A stretch of 64,000 nucleotides of DNA, taken from the NCBI GenBank assembly GCA_023436715.1, contig JAEZIJ010000242.1, forward strand, positions 96,947 to 160,946, in the 5' to 3' direction. Position numbers and translations under genes: made by a program. The stretch's first letter is position 1, and every line of letters begins with the position of its first letter. Positions 18,849-27,293 of this stretch are shown here, piece after piece. The stretch is from Acidobacteriota bacterium. GTDB lineage: Bacteria; Acidobacteriota; Terriglobia; Bryobacterales; Bryobacteraceae. The notes under the pieces were generated by a model that saw nothing but the letters and a program-made list of their open reading frames with translations, was not told where the DNA came from and did no database searches.

Positions 18849-20021
18849 CTACGAAACGAGCGTCGTTTTCGGCAGCGCCGCCTCAGCGTAAACCCTCTGA
18901 ACCGCGGCCACTCCCGTTCCGTACGTGACCGGGTATCCGTTGGCGGCCAGGATGACCTCGAGCCCGGCGATCACGGCGAACAAATCGGTGAAATCGAAGT
19001 AGCCGAGGTGGGCGATGCGGAAGATTTGCCCCTTCATGCTGCCCTGCCCGTTCGCGATGATCGCGCCGAAGCGGCTCTTGAACTGCTTCACGATTACGCC
19101 CGAATCCATCCCCTGCGGCGCCTTGATCGCCGTCACCGACGAGCCGGGCGATCCCGCCGCGAACAGTTCCAGGCCGAGCGCGAGCGCGGCTTCGCGCGTC
19201 GCCCGGGCGAGCAGTTGCGCGTTCTCGATCAACTTGTCCATGCCGACCTGCTTGATGTACTCGAGCGCGGCCCCGAGCCCCAGAATCAGGCTCGTGGAAG
19301 GCGTCCAGCTCGATTCCCCTGCATCGGCGTTCTTCTTTTCCTTCTTCAGATTGAAGTAGAAGTGAGGAAGATTCGACGTCTCGGCAAAGCGCCATGCCTT
19401 CTGGCTCAGCGTGAGGAACGCCAGTCCCGGCGGGATCATGAAAGCCTTCTGCGAGCCGCCGACTACAACGTCCAGGCCCCATCCGTCGATATCGAGCGGC
19501 ATGGTGCCGAAACCCGTAATGGCATCGATCACGAAGATTGCGTCCGTCTTGGCAACAGCCTGCGCCATCGCGCGCACGTCATGGGCGGCGCCGGTCGAGG
19601 TTTCCGAAGCCTGCACAAAGACGCCGCGCACGCCGGGATTGGCAGCCAGCGCCGCTTCCACGCGTTCGGGCGCAACCACGTCCCCGTATTCGGACTTGAG
19701 CACGGTGGCATCCAGCCCGAACGCCGACGCCATCTCGACCCATCGCTCGCCGAACTTGCCGGCCGTGCACACAATCACCTTGTCGCCGCGCGAAAACAGG
19801 TTCGACACGGCGGCTTCCATCGCCCCCGTTCCCGACGAACTGAACATCAGAACGTCGTTGGCGGTCCCCAGTACCTCTTTCAAATCTTTGAGGGCAGCCC
19901 GGTAGACCGTGCGGAAGTCCTCGGTCCGATGATGGATGTCCGATGCCATCATCGCCTGCAAAGCGCGGGGATATAAAGGAGTTGGCCCCGGCGTCAAGAG
20001 ACGTTGCTTTCGGATGTGCAT
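18849..20021 (-). CDS. Class V aminotransferase (serine/alanine-glyoxylate type), probable phosphoserine aminotransferase
   Basis: A PLP enzyme of 390 residues. The N-terminus LLTPGPTPLYP and HHRTEDF, the SGTGAMEAA cofactor-phosphate loop, DAITGFG, and the Schiff-base lysine in VGGSQKAFM identify the alanine-glyoxylate/serine-pyruvate aminotransferase branch. Its position immediately upstream of serA suggests the physiological reaction is 3-phosphohydroxypyruvate to phosphoserine, standing in for SerC; this is inference. The true start is ATG 20021. The same frame runs open to 20528, but that extension lies antisense to yqeY and is unconserved. Confidence 0.88.
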   Translation of the reverse strand: MHIRKQRLLTPGPTPLYPRALQAMMASDIHHRTEDFRTVYRAALKDLKEVLGTANDVLMFSSSGTGAMEAAVSNLFSRGDKVIVCTAGKFGERWVEMASAFGLDATVLKSEYGDVVAPERVEAALAANPGVRGVFVQASETSTGAAHDVRAMAQAVAKTDAIFVIDAITGFGTMPLDIDGWGLDVVVGGSQKAFMIPPGLAFLTLSQKAWRFAETSNLPHFYFNLKKEKKNADAGESSWTPSTSLILGLGAALEYIKQVGMDKLIENAQLLARATREAALALGLELFAAGSPGSSVTAIKAPQGMDSGVIVKQFKSRFGAIIANGQGSMKGQIFRIAHLGYFDFTDLFAVIAGLEVILAANGYPVTYGTGVAAVQRVYAEAALPKTTLVS

Positions 20022-20055
20022 AATAGTATTGGTTTCATTAGAATAGCAAACAGTC

Positions 20056-20502
20056 ATGCCCCTCCTCGACCAGGTACAGAAAGACATGACCGAGGCCATG
20101 AAGGCCCGGGATGAATTGCGCCTGAGCGCATTGCGCATGATCAAGACGGCGCTCAAGAAACACGAAGTGGACTCCATGAAGCCACTCGATGAAAAGTCCG
20201 AGCTCCAGGTGATGAACACGCTCATCAAGCAGCGCAAGGAATCCGCCGAAATGTTCCGAAAAGGCGGGCGCGCGGAGCTCGCGGACAAGGAAGAAGCGGA
20301 GTTGAAACTGATCGAATCGTACATGCCGGCGTCGGCAGCGGACGACGAGATCGACGCAGCGATCGAGCAGGCGATGTCCGAAACCGGCGTGACATCGCTG
20401 AAGCAGATGGGCGCTGTGATGAAGGCGGTGCAGGCCAAACTGGCCGGCAAGCGCGTGGACGGCAAAGCGCTGAGCGACAAGGTGCGGGCGCGGCTGTCAT
20501 AG
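20056..20502 (+). CDS. yqeY: GatB/YqeY domain protein
   Basis: A 148-residue helical protein resembling the tRNA-interacting C-terminal domain of GatB. It has the typical opening (QVQKDMTEAMKARDELRLSALRMI), the KRKES..F.KGGR.ELA.KE..EL pattern and a C-terminal GK-VDGK-LSD motif. YqeY proteins are widespread, with no settled function beyond presumed tRNA or amidotransferase contacts. It is divergent from the aminotransferase gene across ~35 bases and three bases ahead of the DUF2157 gene. Confidence 0.92.
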   Translation: MPLLDQVQKDMTEAMKARDELRLSALRMIKTALKKHEVDSMKPLDEKSELQVMNTLIKQRKESAEMFRKGGRAELADKEEAELKLIESYMPASAADDEIDAAIEQAMSETGVTSLKQMGAVMKAVQAKLAGKRVDGKALSDKVRARLS

Positions 20503-20505
20503 CCG

Positions 20506-21564
20506 ATGGACAACGAGATCCCGACCAAGCGGCAGGCTCAGGAGCGGGCAAACCGCATCAACGCGTTCCGCGCCGAACTGGCGCAGTTGGAGCGCGAAGG
20601 CGCAGTTAGGCTCACCCCCGAGCAGCATCACGATCTCGAGAACTATGTCACGGCGAAGCTCGCCGAACTCGCCGGCCGCTTCGACGTCGATACCACCGAA
20701 TCCCAGAAGCAGCTTTCCTGGGGAATGCGAATCGCGTCCACGCTCGGAGGCCTCGCCCTGTGCGCGGCCGCATTCATGTTCTTCTACCGCTTCTGGGGCG
20801 CGCTTTCGACGCCCGTGCAGGTCGCCATCCTCGCCGCCGGGCCGATCGGCGCGGTGCTGCTGACCGATTTCGCCGCGCGCCGCGAACGCACGCTTTACTT
20901 CGCGTCACTGGCCGCGATAGTGGCGTTCGCCTGCTTCGTCCTCAACCTCAGTATGCTCGGAGTCATATTTAACTTGATGCCGAGCCCGCAGGCGTTCCTG
21001 GCCTGGGGCGCGTTCGCGCTCATCCTTGCCTATGCGTATCGGCTGCGGTTGATGCTCGCCGCGGGACTGGTCTCAATGGGCGTGTGGGCCGCCGCCCACT
21101 TCGTCTCGCTCTCCGGCGCCTACTGGACCGAGTTCTCCTCGCGCGCCGAAAACATGGTTGCCGCCGGGCTGGTGATTCTGGCGGTTCAACTCGTGCGGCG
21201 CGACGATCCCGGCTTTGCCTGGGTCTATCGGGTTGTCGGGCTGCTGGCCGTCATGCTGAGCCTGCTCACGATGGCGTTAGAGGGCACGCTCAGCTATCTC
21301 CCGTTCGCCTCGGAGAGCGTTGAGCGGTTCTACCAGTTGACTGGCCTTGCGGCGTCGGCTGCGGCGATCTGGGTTGGAATCCGGCACAACATCGGCGCGT
21401 GGGTGAATACCGGCGCGACGTTCTTCGTCGTATTCCTGTATATACGGCTGCACGTGGCGTTGTGGGATGTGCTTCCGAAGTACCTCTTTTTCCTGCTGAT
21501 CGGGCTGATCGCAGCCGGTCTGCTGGTGGCGTTCCAGCGGATCAGGAAGGTGCGGGTGGCATGA
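20506..21564 (+). CDS. DUF2157-type integral membrane protein
   Basis: 352 residues. A polar helical N-terminus (about 1-75) rich in Glu/Gln is followed by about nine to ten closely spaced membrane helices. The layout matches DUF2157 proteins, whose function is unknown. It begins four bases after yqeY and overlaps the next gene by ATGA, so the three are probably one transcript. Confidence 0.75.
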   Translation: MDNEIPTKRQAQERANRINAFRAELAQLEREGAVRLTPEQHHDLENYVTAKLAELAGRFDVDTTESQKQLSWGMRIASTLGGLALCAAAFMFFYRFWGALSTPVQVAILAAGPIGAVLLTDFAARRERTLYFASLAAIVAFACFVLNLSMLGVIFNLMPSPQAFLAWGAFALILAYAYRLRLMLAAGLVSMGVWAAAHFVSLSGAYWTEFSSRAENMVAAGLVILAVQLVRRDDPGFAWVYRVVGLLAVMLSLLTMALEGTLSYLPFASESVERFYQLTGLAASAAAIWVGIRHNIGAWVNTGATFFVVFLYIRLHVALWDVLPKYLFFLLIGLIAAGLLVAFQRIRKVRVA

Positions 21565-22160
21565 AGCGCTGGGGCGTCTTCTCATCGATCGCGCTGCTGG
21601 TTGCCGCGAACGTGTTCGTGCTCGGCGGCGTTGCACTCGACCGCACCGGCGGCATCGTCCAGAGCGTGGATCTGTCCCAGCGGGAGTTGCCCGTGGCCTG
21701 GACAGAAGACGACAACAGCGGCATCGCGGTCCAGCTTGCCGCATGGGACCAGATCGCGGTCCCCGCCGGCAAGTTGGTCGAGCTCGGTTTCGATTGCAGC
21801 GTGGCGCCAGATGCGTCCTCCGCTGCAGACCACTATCGCAGGCAGCTTGCGCGGGAAGCTCTTATAGTACTCGGCCGGAGCAATAATCCGCCACTCAAAA
21901 CGGTAGACGCGGGCCGGGATTTGGCCGCTCTGCAGGCAAGATACCCCGCCCAGGCCGGTTACATCATCGTGCGCGGCATCGTTCGCGCCCAGGTGTGGGA
22001 CGAAACAAGGGTTGCGGGCTGGTGTGAAGTTCCCCAGCGCCGAATCCATGTCCCCCAACCCTACGCCCGAACCCTCCGGCAACGGGCGCACAACTTCTAC
22101 TACCTCACGCTCTGCTACGGCAAGCGCCTCGAGCCCTGGGTTTGCGGCTGCCGCCCGTAA
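21561..22160 (+). CDS. Secreted or membrane-anchored partner of the DUF2157 protein (GDYXXLXY/DUF4824-like)
   Basis: 199 residues starting with a signal/anchor helix (about 5-25), then a soluble extracytoplasmic part with several Cys. Genes of this shape often follow DUF2157 genes, but the exact family is uncertain. The start ATG overlaps the upstream stop (ATGA), so the pair is translationally coupled and likely forms one membrane complex. No catalytic motif is seen. Confidence 0.55.
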   Translation: MKRWGVFSSIALLVAANVFVLGGVALDRTGGIVQSVDLSQRELPVAWTEDDNSGIAVQLAAWDQIAVPAGKLVELGFDCSVAPDASSAADHYRRQLAREALIVLGRSNNPPLKTVDAGRDLAALQARYPAQAGYIIVRGIVRAQVWDETRVAGWCEVPQRRIHVPQPYARTLRQRAHNFYYLTLCYGKRLEPWVCGCRP

Positions 22161-22214
22161 AGCTCTTGCTCCCCCCACGCGTCCGGTACCACAATGGATC
22201 AGGAGGGGGGATCT

Positions 22215-22448
22215 ATGGCGATTTGCGAAGTCTGCGGAAACGACTATGACAAGAGCTTCGAAGTAATTGCCGCCGGGGCGCGGCACACTTTCGATAGCTT
22301 CGAATGCGCGGCTCACTTGATGGCGCCAGTGTGCGAACACTGCGGTTGCAAGGTGATCGGCCATGGCGTCGAAGTGGGCGGGCATTTCTACTGTTGCGCG
22401 AGCTGCGCCCGGCTGGTCACCAAGTCCGACGTGAAAGATCGCGCGTGA
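22215..22448 (+). CDS. Small Cys-rich zinc-ribbon (metallothionein-like) protein
   Basis: 77 residues with CEVCGNDYDKSFEV near the start, a lone Cys in DSFECAAH, then CEHCGCKVIGHGVE and FYCCASCARL. The Cys pairs suggest two zinc or other metal sites. The CxxCGNDYDK start resembles small proteins annotated as prokaryotic metallothioneins. The start is fixed by the strong ggagggggatct ribosome site; an ATG 21 bases upstream has none. It lies 82 bases before the BON/SRPBCC gene. Confidence 0.7.
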   Translation: MAICEVCGNDYDKSFEVIAAGARHTFDSFECAAHLMAPVCEHCGCKVIGHGVEVGGHFYCCASCARLVTKSDVKDRA

Positions 22449-22530
22449 ACCCATTCGGCGGCGCCGGGCCGCCCCGGCGTCGGCTTTCCGGTGATTTGGT
22501 ATTTCGCGTGCCTTCACCTCAGGGGGCAAT

Positions 22531-23703
22531 ATGAATACAGCATTGAAGCTAGGAAGCGGCTTCGGCCTGGGCGCCGCGGTGATGTACCTGCTCGATCCCG
22601 ATCGGGGCCGGCGCAGGCGCGCGTTACTGCGGGACAAAGCTGTCCGGATCGGCAAGGATACGACGTGGCTCGCACGTCAGGGCGCCACTGATATGGCCCA
22701 CCGGACAAAAGGGGCGGTCTACAAAAGCAAACACCTCGTCACCTCCGAAGACGTGATCGATGACGTTGTAGTGGAACGTGTCCGCTCTCTGCTCGGCCGT
22801 ATTTCCATGCATCCGAGTGGTATAGAAGTTTCGGTGCGGAAAGGAGTGCTGACGCTGGACGGCCCGGTCCTGCAAAGCGAAGCCAAGAGAATCGTCTCGG
22901 CCGTCGAGGACGTTCGCGGCGTGAAGGAAGTTCGCGACAGGCTCACTCGCCACAAGCAGGCCGGCAACGTTCCAGGCCTGCAAGGCGGCGCGCCGCGGCG
23001 GGGCGACATACCGGAGATGCTCCAGGAGAGCTGGACCCCGGCCTACAGGATCGCCGCGGCCGGAGCAGGCGCAGGGCTGTTGTTCCTGGCGCTCAGAAGA
23101 GGCGGCTCCATCGGTGCGCCGGCGGGCATTTCGGGCGCGGCTTTGCTCGTACGCGGCATCGCCAACAGGCCGCTGAGACGCGTTCTTGGGATCGGGGCTG
23201 GCCGCCGCGCAATCGATGTGCGGAAGACCATCGAGATCAACGCACCCGTCGATCAGGTCTTCGCCGCCTTTGCCAATTACACGACTTTCCCGCGTTTCAT
23301 GTCCCACCTCGAAGACGTGCGCGACCTCGGCAGCGGCCGGTCGCACTGGGTGGCGAAAGGACCCGCCGGTGTCCGCGTATCCTGGGACGCCGAAATCACC
23401 GAAAGGGTCCCGAACAGGGTCATCGCTTGGAAAAGCTTGCCCGGTTCCCGGGTCGAGAACGCCGGGATTGTTCACTTTGAACCGGGCTCGAATGGCCGCA
23501 CGCGGCTGAGCATTCTGATGTCTTACAACCCGCCCGCCGGATCAATCGGGCACGGCATCGCCTGGTTGCTCGGATCGGACCTCAAGCAGGAAATGGACCA
23601 GGACCTCAACCGCTTGAAGAGGATTCTGGAGGGCATTCCGGCGCGAGCGGCCGGACAGGAGAGGGTTGCCCGGGAGACGATCCTTGGATCCTCCGGGGCT
23701 TAG
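22531..23703 (+). CDS. BON plus SRPBCC (cyclase/dehydrase-like) protein, paralogue A
   Basis: 390 residues. An N-terminal hydrophobic AAVMYLLDPDRGRRRRA motif is followed by a charged linker. A BON-like domain (about 70-140; VRKGVLTLDGPVLQSEAKRIV) comes next, then a hydrophobic spacer (about 170-215) and a C-terminal SRPBCC/START-like ligand-binding domain (about 228-370; KTIEINAPVDQVFAAFANYTTFP). It is paralogous along its length to the gene ending at 24517 on the other strand. Domain knowledge suggests an envelope-associated, osmotic-stress type protein; no activity can be assigned. Confidence 0.8.
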   Translation: MNTALKLGSGFGLGAAVMYLLDPDRGRRRRALLRDKAVRIGKDTTWLARQGATDMAHRTKGAVYKSKHLVTSEDVIDDVVVERVRSLLGRISMHPSGIEVSVRKGVLTLDGPVLQSEAKRIVSAVEDVRGVKEVRDRLTRHKQAGNVPGLQGGAPRRGDIPEMLQESWTPAYRIAAAGAGAGLLFLALRRGGSIGAPAGISGAALLVRGIANRPLRRVLGIGAGRRAIDVRKTIEINAPVDQVFAAFANYTTFPRFMSHLEDVRDLGSGRSHWVAKGPAGVRVSWDAEITERVPNRVIAWKSLPGSRVENAGIVHFEPGSNGRTRLSILMSYNPPAGSIGHGIAWLLGSDLKQEMDQDLNRLKRILEGIPARAAGQERVARETILGSSGA

Positions 23704-24506
23704 TGAAACTGAGCGCCGCGCTCAAGGCCATGCTTGCCGGATGGCAGGACGACTTGCCCGCTGGATGGCGCGCCGTCCTGAGCGGGACCGAATTAAACTT
23801 CCGGGCGCGCGCGCTCGACGTTAACATGCGGCCGGGCGAGGTCATCCTTCCCGGCCGCAAAGACGTTTTCCGTGCGTTCCGTAATGTCGAACCGGAAAGC
23901 GTCCGCGCTGTGATTCTAGGCCAGGATCCCTACCCGAATCCGCTCTGGGCGACCGGCCGCGCATTCGAGCAGGGCGGCATGGCCGAGTGGCCGGAGCAAC
24001 CCGGCATGCTGGCCGGCAGCCTCCGGCGAATCGTCCAGGTTCTGGCGAGCGCGCGAACCGGCAACCCGAAGTATGTCGCTCACGACCGGGCCTGGAGGGA
24101 ACTGCCAGCCGGCATACGTAGCGGAACTCTGACACTCGAGCCGCCGCGCCAGCTCTTTGACCGGCTGGAGCGCGAAGGTGTGCTGTTCCTCAACGTCAGC
24201 CTGACCGTCAGCTTCGTATTGCAGACCGGCCAAGCCAAGCAGCCGCGAGGCCATTTCCCCCTTTGGGAGCCGCTGATTAACCGCGTGCTGTCGTTCATCG
24301 CCGCCCGGCCCGCGGTCTTCCTGCTCTGGGGCCGCCACGCCTGCGACATCTTCGAGCGCTCGGGCGCACAAACCACGGCTGTGGTCCGCCACGTTCATCC
24401 GGCAGCGATTACCGTCGCAGGTGCGGCCTTCCTCCAGCCTCCCAACCCATTCCTGGCCGCGAACGCGTTGCTGGAACGATTGGGCGGCCGGCCCATTCCG
24501 TGGTGA
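23703..24506 (+). CDS. Divergent family 1-like uracil-DNA glycosylase
   Basis: 267 residues. The UDG order is kept: ILGQDPYPNP (motif A with catalytic-type Asp75), SLRRIV in place of the PSLxNI segment, FLNVSLTV (the LLNxxLTV pocket), LWGRHA, and HPAAI as the second active-site motif. Canonical UDG has GQDPYHG and HPSPLS, so the His after Tyr and the Ser/Pro of the second motif are changed. It may therefore have altered rate or base specificity. The GTG start shares its first base with the upstream stop codon, suggesting coupling to the SRPBCC gene. Confidence 0.8.
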   Translation: MKLSAALKAMLAGWQDDLPAGWRAVLSGTELNFRARALDVNMRPGEVILPGRKDVFRAFRNVEPESVRAVILGQDPYPNPLWATGRAFEQGGMAEWPEQPGMLAGSLRRIVQVLASARTGNPKYVAHDRAWRELPAGIRSGTLTLEPPRQLFDRLEREGVLFLNVSLTVSFVLQTGQAKQPRGHFPLWEPLINRVLSFIAARPAVFLLWGRHACDIFERSGAQTTAVVRHVHPAAITVAGAAFLQPPNPFLAANALLERLGGRPIPW

Positions 24507-24516
24507 AGCCTGCACT

Positions 24517-25680
24517 TCAGGCGTGGCGGCCCGAGACTTCGTCGCGGGTCACGGTTTGTCCGTGCACTCGCGTTTTGCCGGCCTCCATGAGCGATTTGAA
24601 CCTTACCAGGTCCTCGTCCATCTCGTGTTTCGGATCGGCGCCGAACAGGCTCGCCGTCATGTGGCCCAATATTCCGGCCGGCGGAGTGTAGAAGAGCCGG
24701 ATGCCGACGCGTGTGCTGCCGTCCGGCTCGGTGTCGAACCGCACCTCGCCCTCAGTTTCCACTATGGACCCGGGCACGCTCCTCCAGGCGAGCAGTTTGT
24801 TCGGGATGTGATTGGTGATCTCGGCGTCCCATGACATCGGTATGCCGGCCGGACCTTCCGCGACCCAGTGCGACAGCCGCTTGCCGAGATTGCGCACCTC
24901 TCTCAGATGCGTCATGAAGCGCGGAAAATTTTGATAGTTGGACCAGAATGCGAATACCTCTTCGACCGGAGCATGAACGTGAATCGCCTTTTCGAACTCG
25001 ACCGTCCGCGGCCCGGCCCCCGCTCCGAGGATCTGCCGGAGCTCCCTGTTTGCAATCGACCGGGCAAGCAGAGCGCCGCCGGCCAGCCTTGCCGCCAGAC
25101 TCAGCGGCCCTCCCCTGCGAAGCCTGCCGAACAGGAGCGCGCCGCCGATTGCCGCCGCGGTTACGCGCAGCGCGGGGGTCCAATTCTGCTGCATCAGCTC
25201 GGACCGGCTCTCCCGGCGAGCGCCGCCCTGCAGGCTGGGGATGTTTGACGCATCCTCATGGACGCTGAGTTGGTGTACGACTTCCCGGTCTCCTGCAACT
25301 GCCTTCACACGTCGCACGAGATTATCGGCTTCGGCGGCGAGAATGGGACCTTGGAGAATGACCCGGCCGCGGTCGGCCTTCGCGATGACCGCATGCGGGT
25401 GGCTCACAACCCGGCCGATTACCGACCTCACCCGTTGCACGACGACCATGTCATCCGCCCGTTTTTCGTGCAGCACGCCTCTGGCCGCCGACAGCACGCC
25501 TTGTGCACGGTTGGAGAAGTCCCGCCGCGCTTTGTCGAACTGGTGAGCGACGTCGTTCCACTCCGCAAGCACCCTGTCGCGCACAAGGACGCGGCGGCGC
25601 TTGCCCAAGCGGGGATCGAGAAAGTACATCGCCATCGCCCCGGCGGCGAAACTCCTTGCAGCAGCTTTGATATCGGGCAT
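24517..25680 (-). CDS. BON plus SRPBCC (cyclase/dehydrase-like) protein, paralogue B
   Basis: 387 residues, with the same layout as the gene at 22531. An N-terminal AMAMYFLDPRLGKRRR anchor motif precedes a BON-like region, the shared NIPSLQGGARR and NWTP segments, a hydrophobic spacer, and a SRPBCC domain beginning AIHVHAPVEEVFAFWSNYQNFPRFM. The two copies are clearly homologous but well diverged, so the duplication is old or one copy was acquired. ATG 25680 is supported by GGAGGTGACC. It converges on the UDG gene with a 10-base gap. Confidence 0.8.
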   Translation of the reverse strand: MPDIKAAARSFAAGAMAMYFLDPRLGKRRRVLVRDRVLAEWNDVAHQFDKARRDFSNRAQGVLSAARGVLHEKRADDMVVVQRVRSVIGRVVSHPHAVIAKADRGRVILQGPILAAEADNLVRRVKAVAGDREVVHQLSVHEDASNIPSLQGGARRESRSELMQQNWTPALRVTAAAIGGALLFGRLRRGGPLSLAARLAGGALLARSIANRELRQILGAGAGPRTVEFEKAIHVHAPVEEVFAFWSNYQNFPRFMTHLREVRNLGKRLSHWVAEGPAGIPMSWDAEITNHIPNKLLAWRSVPGSIVETEGEVRFDTEPDGSTRVGIRLFYTPPAGILGHMTASLFGADPKHEMDEDLVRFKSLMEAGKTRVHGQTVTRDEVSGRHA

Positions 25681-25774
25681 GGTCACCTCCGGCACCACGA
25701 AAGACCATTGCAAAGGTAGGCCCAAACGCTGCCGGAGGGTTTGTCATTCTGCTTGACGTACTACACTAGGTCCT

Positions 25775-26074
25775 ATGCCCCAGCAACTGCTCACAGTGGT
25801 AGCGGAGATGCTTGCGAAGCCCGGCAAGGAGATGGAACTGAAGACTCAACTGCTAGCGCTGGTTGCGCCGACTCGGAAGGAGGAGGGATGCGTGCAGTAC
25901 GACGTCCACGTCAGCAACAGCGAACCCGGCCGCTTCGTTTTCTATGAGAACTGGACCTCGGGCGACACGTTGGACCGGCATCTCAAATCGCCTCACTTCA
26001 AGGCTTTCGAGGGAGTGGCGGATGACCTCCTGGCCGAGCCGCCACGAGTTCTGACGCTTACGCGGATTTCTTGA
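25775..26074 (+). CDS. Antibiotic biosynthesis monooxygenase (ABM/YgiN-like) domain protein
   Basis: A 99-residue dimeric ferredoxin-like fold protein. Signature positions are LTVVAEMLAKPGKEMELKTQL, EEGCVQYDVHVS, FVFYENWTSGDTLDRHLKSPHF and a final LTRI strand. Family members act on quinols or polyketide intermediates without a metal or flavin; the substrate is unknown. Its 3' end overlaps the small convergent gene at 26058 by 17 bases. Confidence 0.88.
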   Translation: MPQQLLTVVAEMLAKPGKEMELKTQLLALVAPTRKEEGCVQYDVHVSNSEPGRFVFYENWTSGDTLDRHLKSPHFKAFEGVADDLLAEPPRVLTLTRIS

Positions 26075-26168
26075 TCTGCTTCGCGAGTTCGCGGGTTTGC
26101 AGTCTCTTGCTGATCTTGCGCTTGCGCTGGCTGTTGTGGCGCGCTTTATCGCCATTTCTTGCTGACAT
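26058..26168 (-). CDS. Very small basic protein (36 residues)
   Basis: Reading the minus strand from ATG 26168 to TAA 26058 gives MSARNGDKARHNSQRKRKI followed by a Lys/Arg-rich helix ending KQIKKSA. The composition (over a third basic) and the RNGDKAR opening resemble short unnamed proteins found in various bacteria that look ribosome- or RNA-associated. A GAGAGG lies two bases before the ATG, closer than ideal. It overlaps the ABM gene tail to tail. It is too short for routine gene calling. Confidence 0.6.
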   Translation of the reverse strand: MSARNGDKARHNSQRKRKISKRLQTRELAKQIKKSA

Positions 26169-26233
26169 ATCCTCTCAAGGGTAACAGACTTCGGCGTCGC
26201 CGTTGTTGACGGCCAGAGCAGGGCCGCGGGATC

Positions 26234-26701
26234 ATGAAATTTCCGACCATGAGTGACTGCCACGAAGCGCTGACCGGTTTCCCCGTCGTGATTCGCATCC
26301 CGGTCTTATGGGGAGACCTGGATCCTTTCGATCACGTGAACAACACTACGCATCTCAGGTGGTGTGAAACGGCGCGCGTGGAGTACCTGATCCGTATCGG
26401 GCTCTGGCCGGAAATGCCGCCCGAAGCGATCGGGCCGATTCTCGCCAGCATCACGTGCGACTACCGCTTGCCGATCAATTACCCGGACACGGTGTGGGTC
26501 GGCGCGCGTGTCACGGCCATCGGGAACAGCAGTTTCAAGATGGATCACGTGATTGTGAGCGAGGCCCAGAACGCAGTAGTCGCCGAAGTAAAGTCCACGA
26601 TGGTTGTCCTCGATTACAGCCGGAAAAAGACGGTCCCCGTGCCGGAAGCGGTGCGGGAAGCCATCGCGGAGCAGGAAGGCCGCGAGTTCGTCCACGCCTG
26701 A
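26234..26701 (+). CDS. Hot-dog fold acyl-CoA thioesterase (YbgC/FadM type)
   Basis: 155 residues. The conserved Asp-x2-His-x-Asn segment DPFDHVNNTTHLRWCETARVEYL is the 4HBT active-site region. It is followed by ITCDYRLPINYPDTV and VVAEVKSTMVVLD as in related thioesterases. Likely hydrolyses acyl-CoA esters in the cytoplasm. ATG 26234 is used, although ATG 26249 is an alternative with little loss. Confidence 0.88.
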   Translation: MKFPTMSDCHEALTGFPVVIRIPVLWGDLDPFDHVNNTTHLRWCETARVEYLIRIGLWPEMPPEAIGPILASITCDYRLPINYPDTVWVGARVTAIGNSSFKMDHVIVSEAQNAVVAEVKSTMVVLDYSRKKTVPVPEAVREAIAEQEGREFVHA

Positions 26702-26819
26702 ATCCCCCGTCTTGTCCCGCAGCCGCAGCAACTCACGCATGCACAATCCCTGCACACGCGTGACAATCTCATGACAAATCCTCCGGCCGGCCGGGTTTAG
26801 ATAGGAACCGAGGTATCCG

Positions 26820-27293
26820 ATGACGAGGCTAACGATTTTTGCACTGATGTTCTGCGCGGTGTCCGGCTGGGCGCGAAGTGGCGCTCCGCCCCAACAGGCG
26901 CAGCTCAAATGGGAAGAGCTGGATGCGAGAATCCGGCATAAGAAGGTGGCGCTGGTCCTGCCGGACGGAACGCACGTGGAAGGCAAGGTGATTGGAGTTC
27001 AGCCGGACGGTTTGCTCATAAAAGGCAGGCCGTTGATTCCCCGCCAGTCCGTTTCGGTCCTGCGGGCGACCGATTACCGCAAAATCGGAAGGCTGCTGGG
27101 CACAACGGGCGCCATAGCGGCAACAGCGGGTATCCTGGCCGCGCAGAATATTGGCTTGTCTGAAGGAGTGGGTGTGATCGTCGTTCCGGTAGTCGCGGCC
27201 GCAGGAACTGCCGGCGCGGGGATCGGCGGCTACTACGTTGGCAAGGCCTTCGACAAGAGAGTTACCGAAATCCGGGTCATGCCTGATCGATAG
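26820..27293 (+). CDS. Secreted hypothetical protein with glycine-rich C-terminal membrane stretch
   Basis: 157 residues with a signal peptide (cleavage likely near WARSGA). A short beta-rich module follows (KVALVLPDGTHVEGKVIGVQPDGLLIKG) that resembles an Sm-like or SH3-like fold. A long Ala/Gly hydrophobic stretch (about 95-145) may insert in a membrane. No family name is recognised. Its stop abuts the stop of the convergent gene with no gap. Confidence 0.65.
   Translation: MTRLTIFALMFCAVSGWARSGAPPQQAQLKWEELDARIRHKKVALVLPDGTHVEGKVIGVQPDGLLIKGRPLIPRQSVSVLRATDYRKIGRLLGTTGAIAATAGILAAQNIGLSEGVGVIVVPVVAAAGTAGAGIGGYYVGKAFDKRVTEIRVMPDR

Noticed and set aside
20022..20528. Upstream extension of the aminotransferase frame
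   Set aside because: The added 169 residues are antisense to yqeY and unconserved; the family start MHIRKQRLLTPGP matches ATG 20021.
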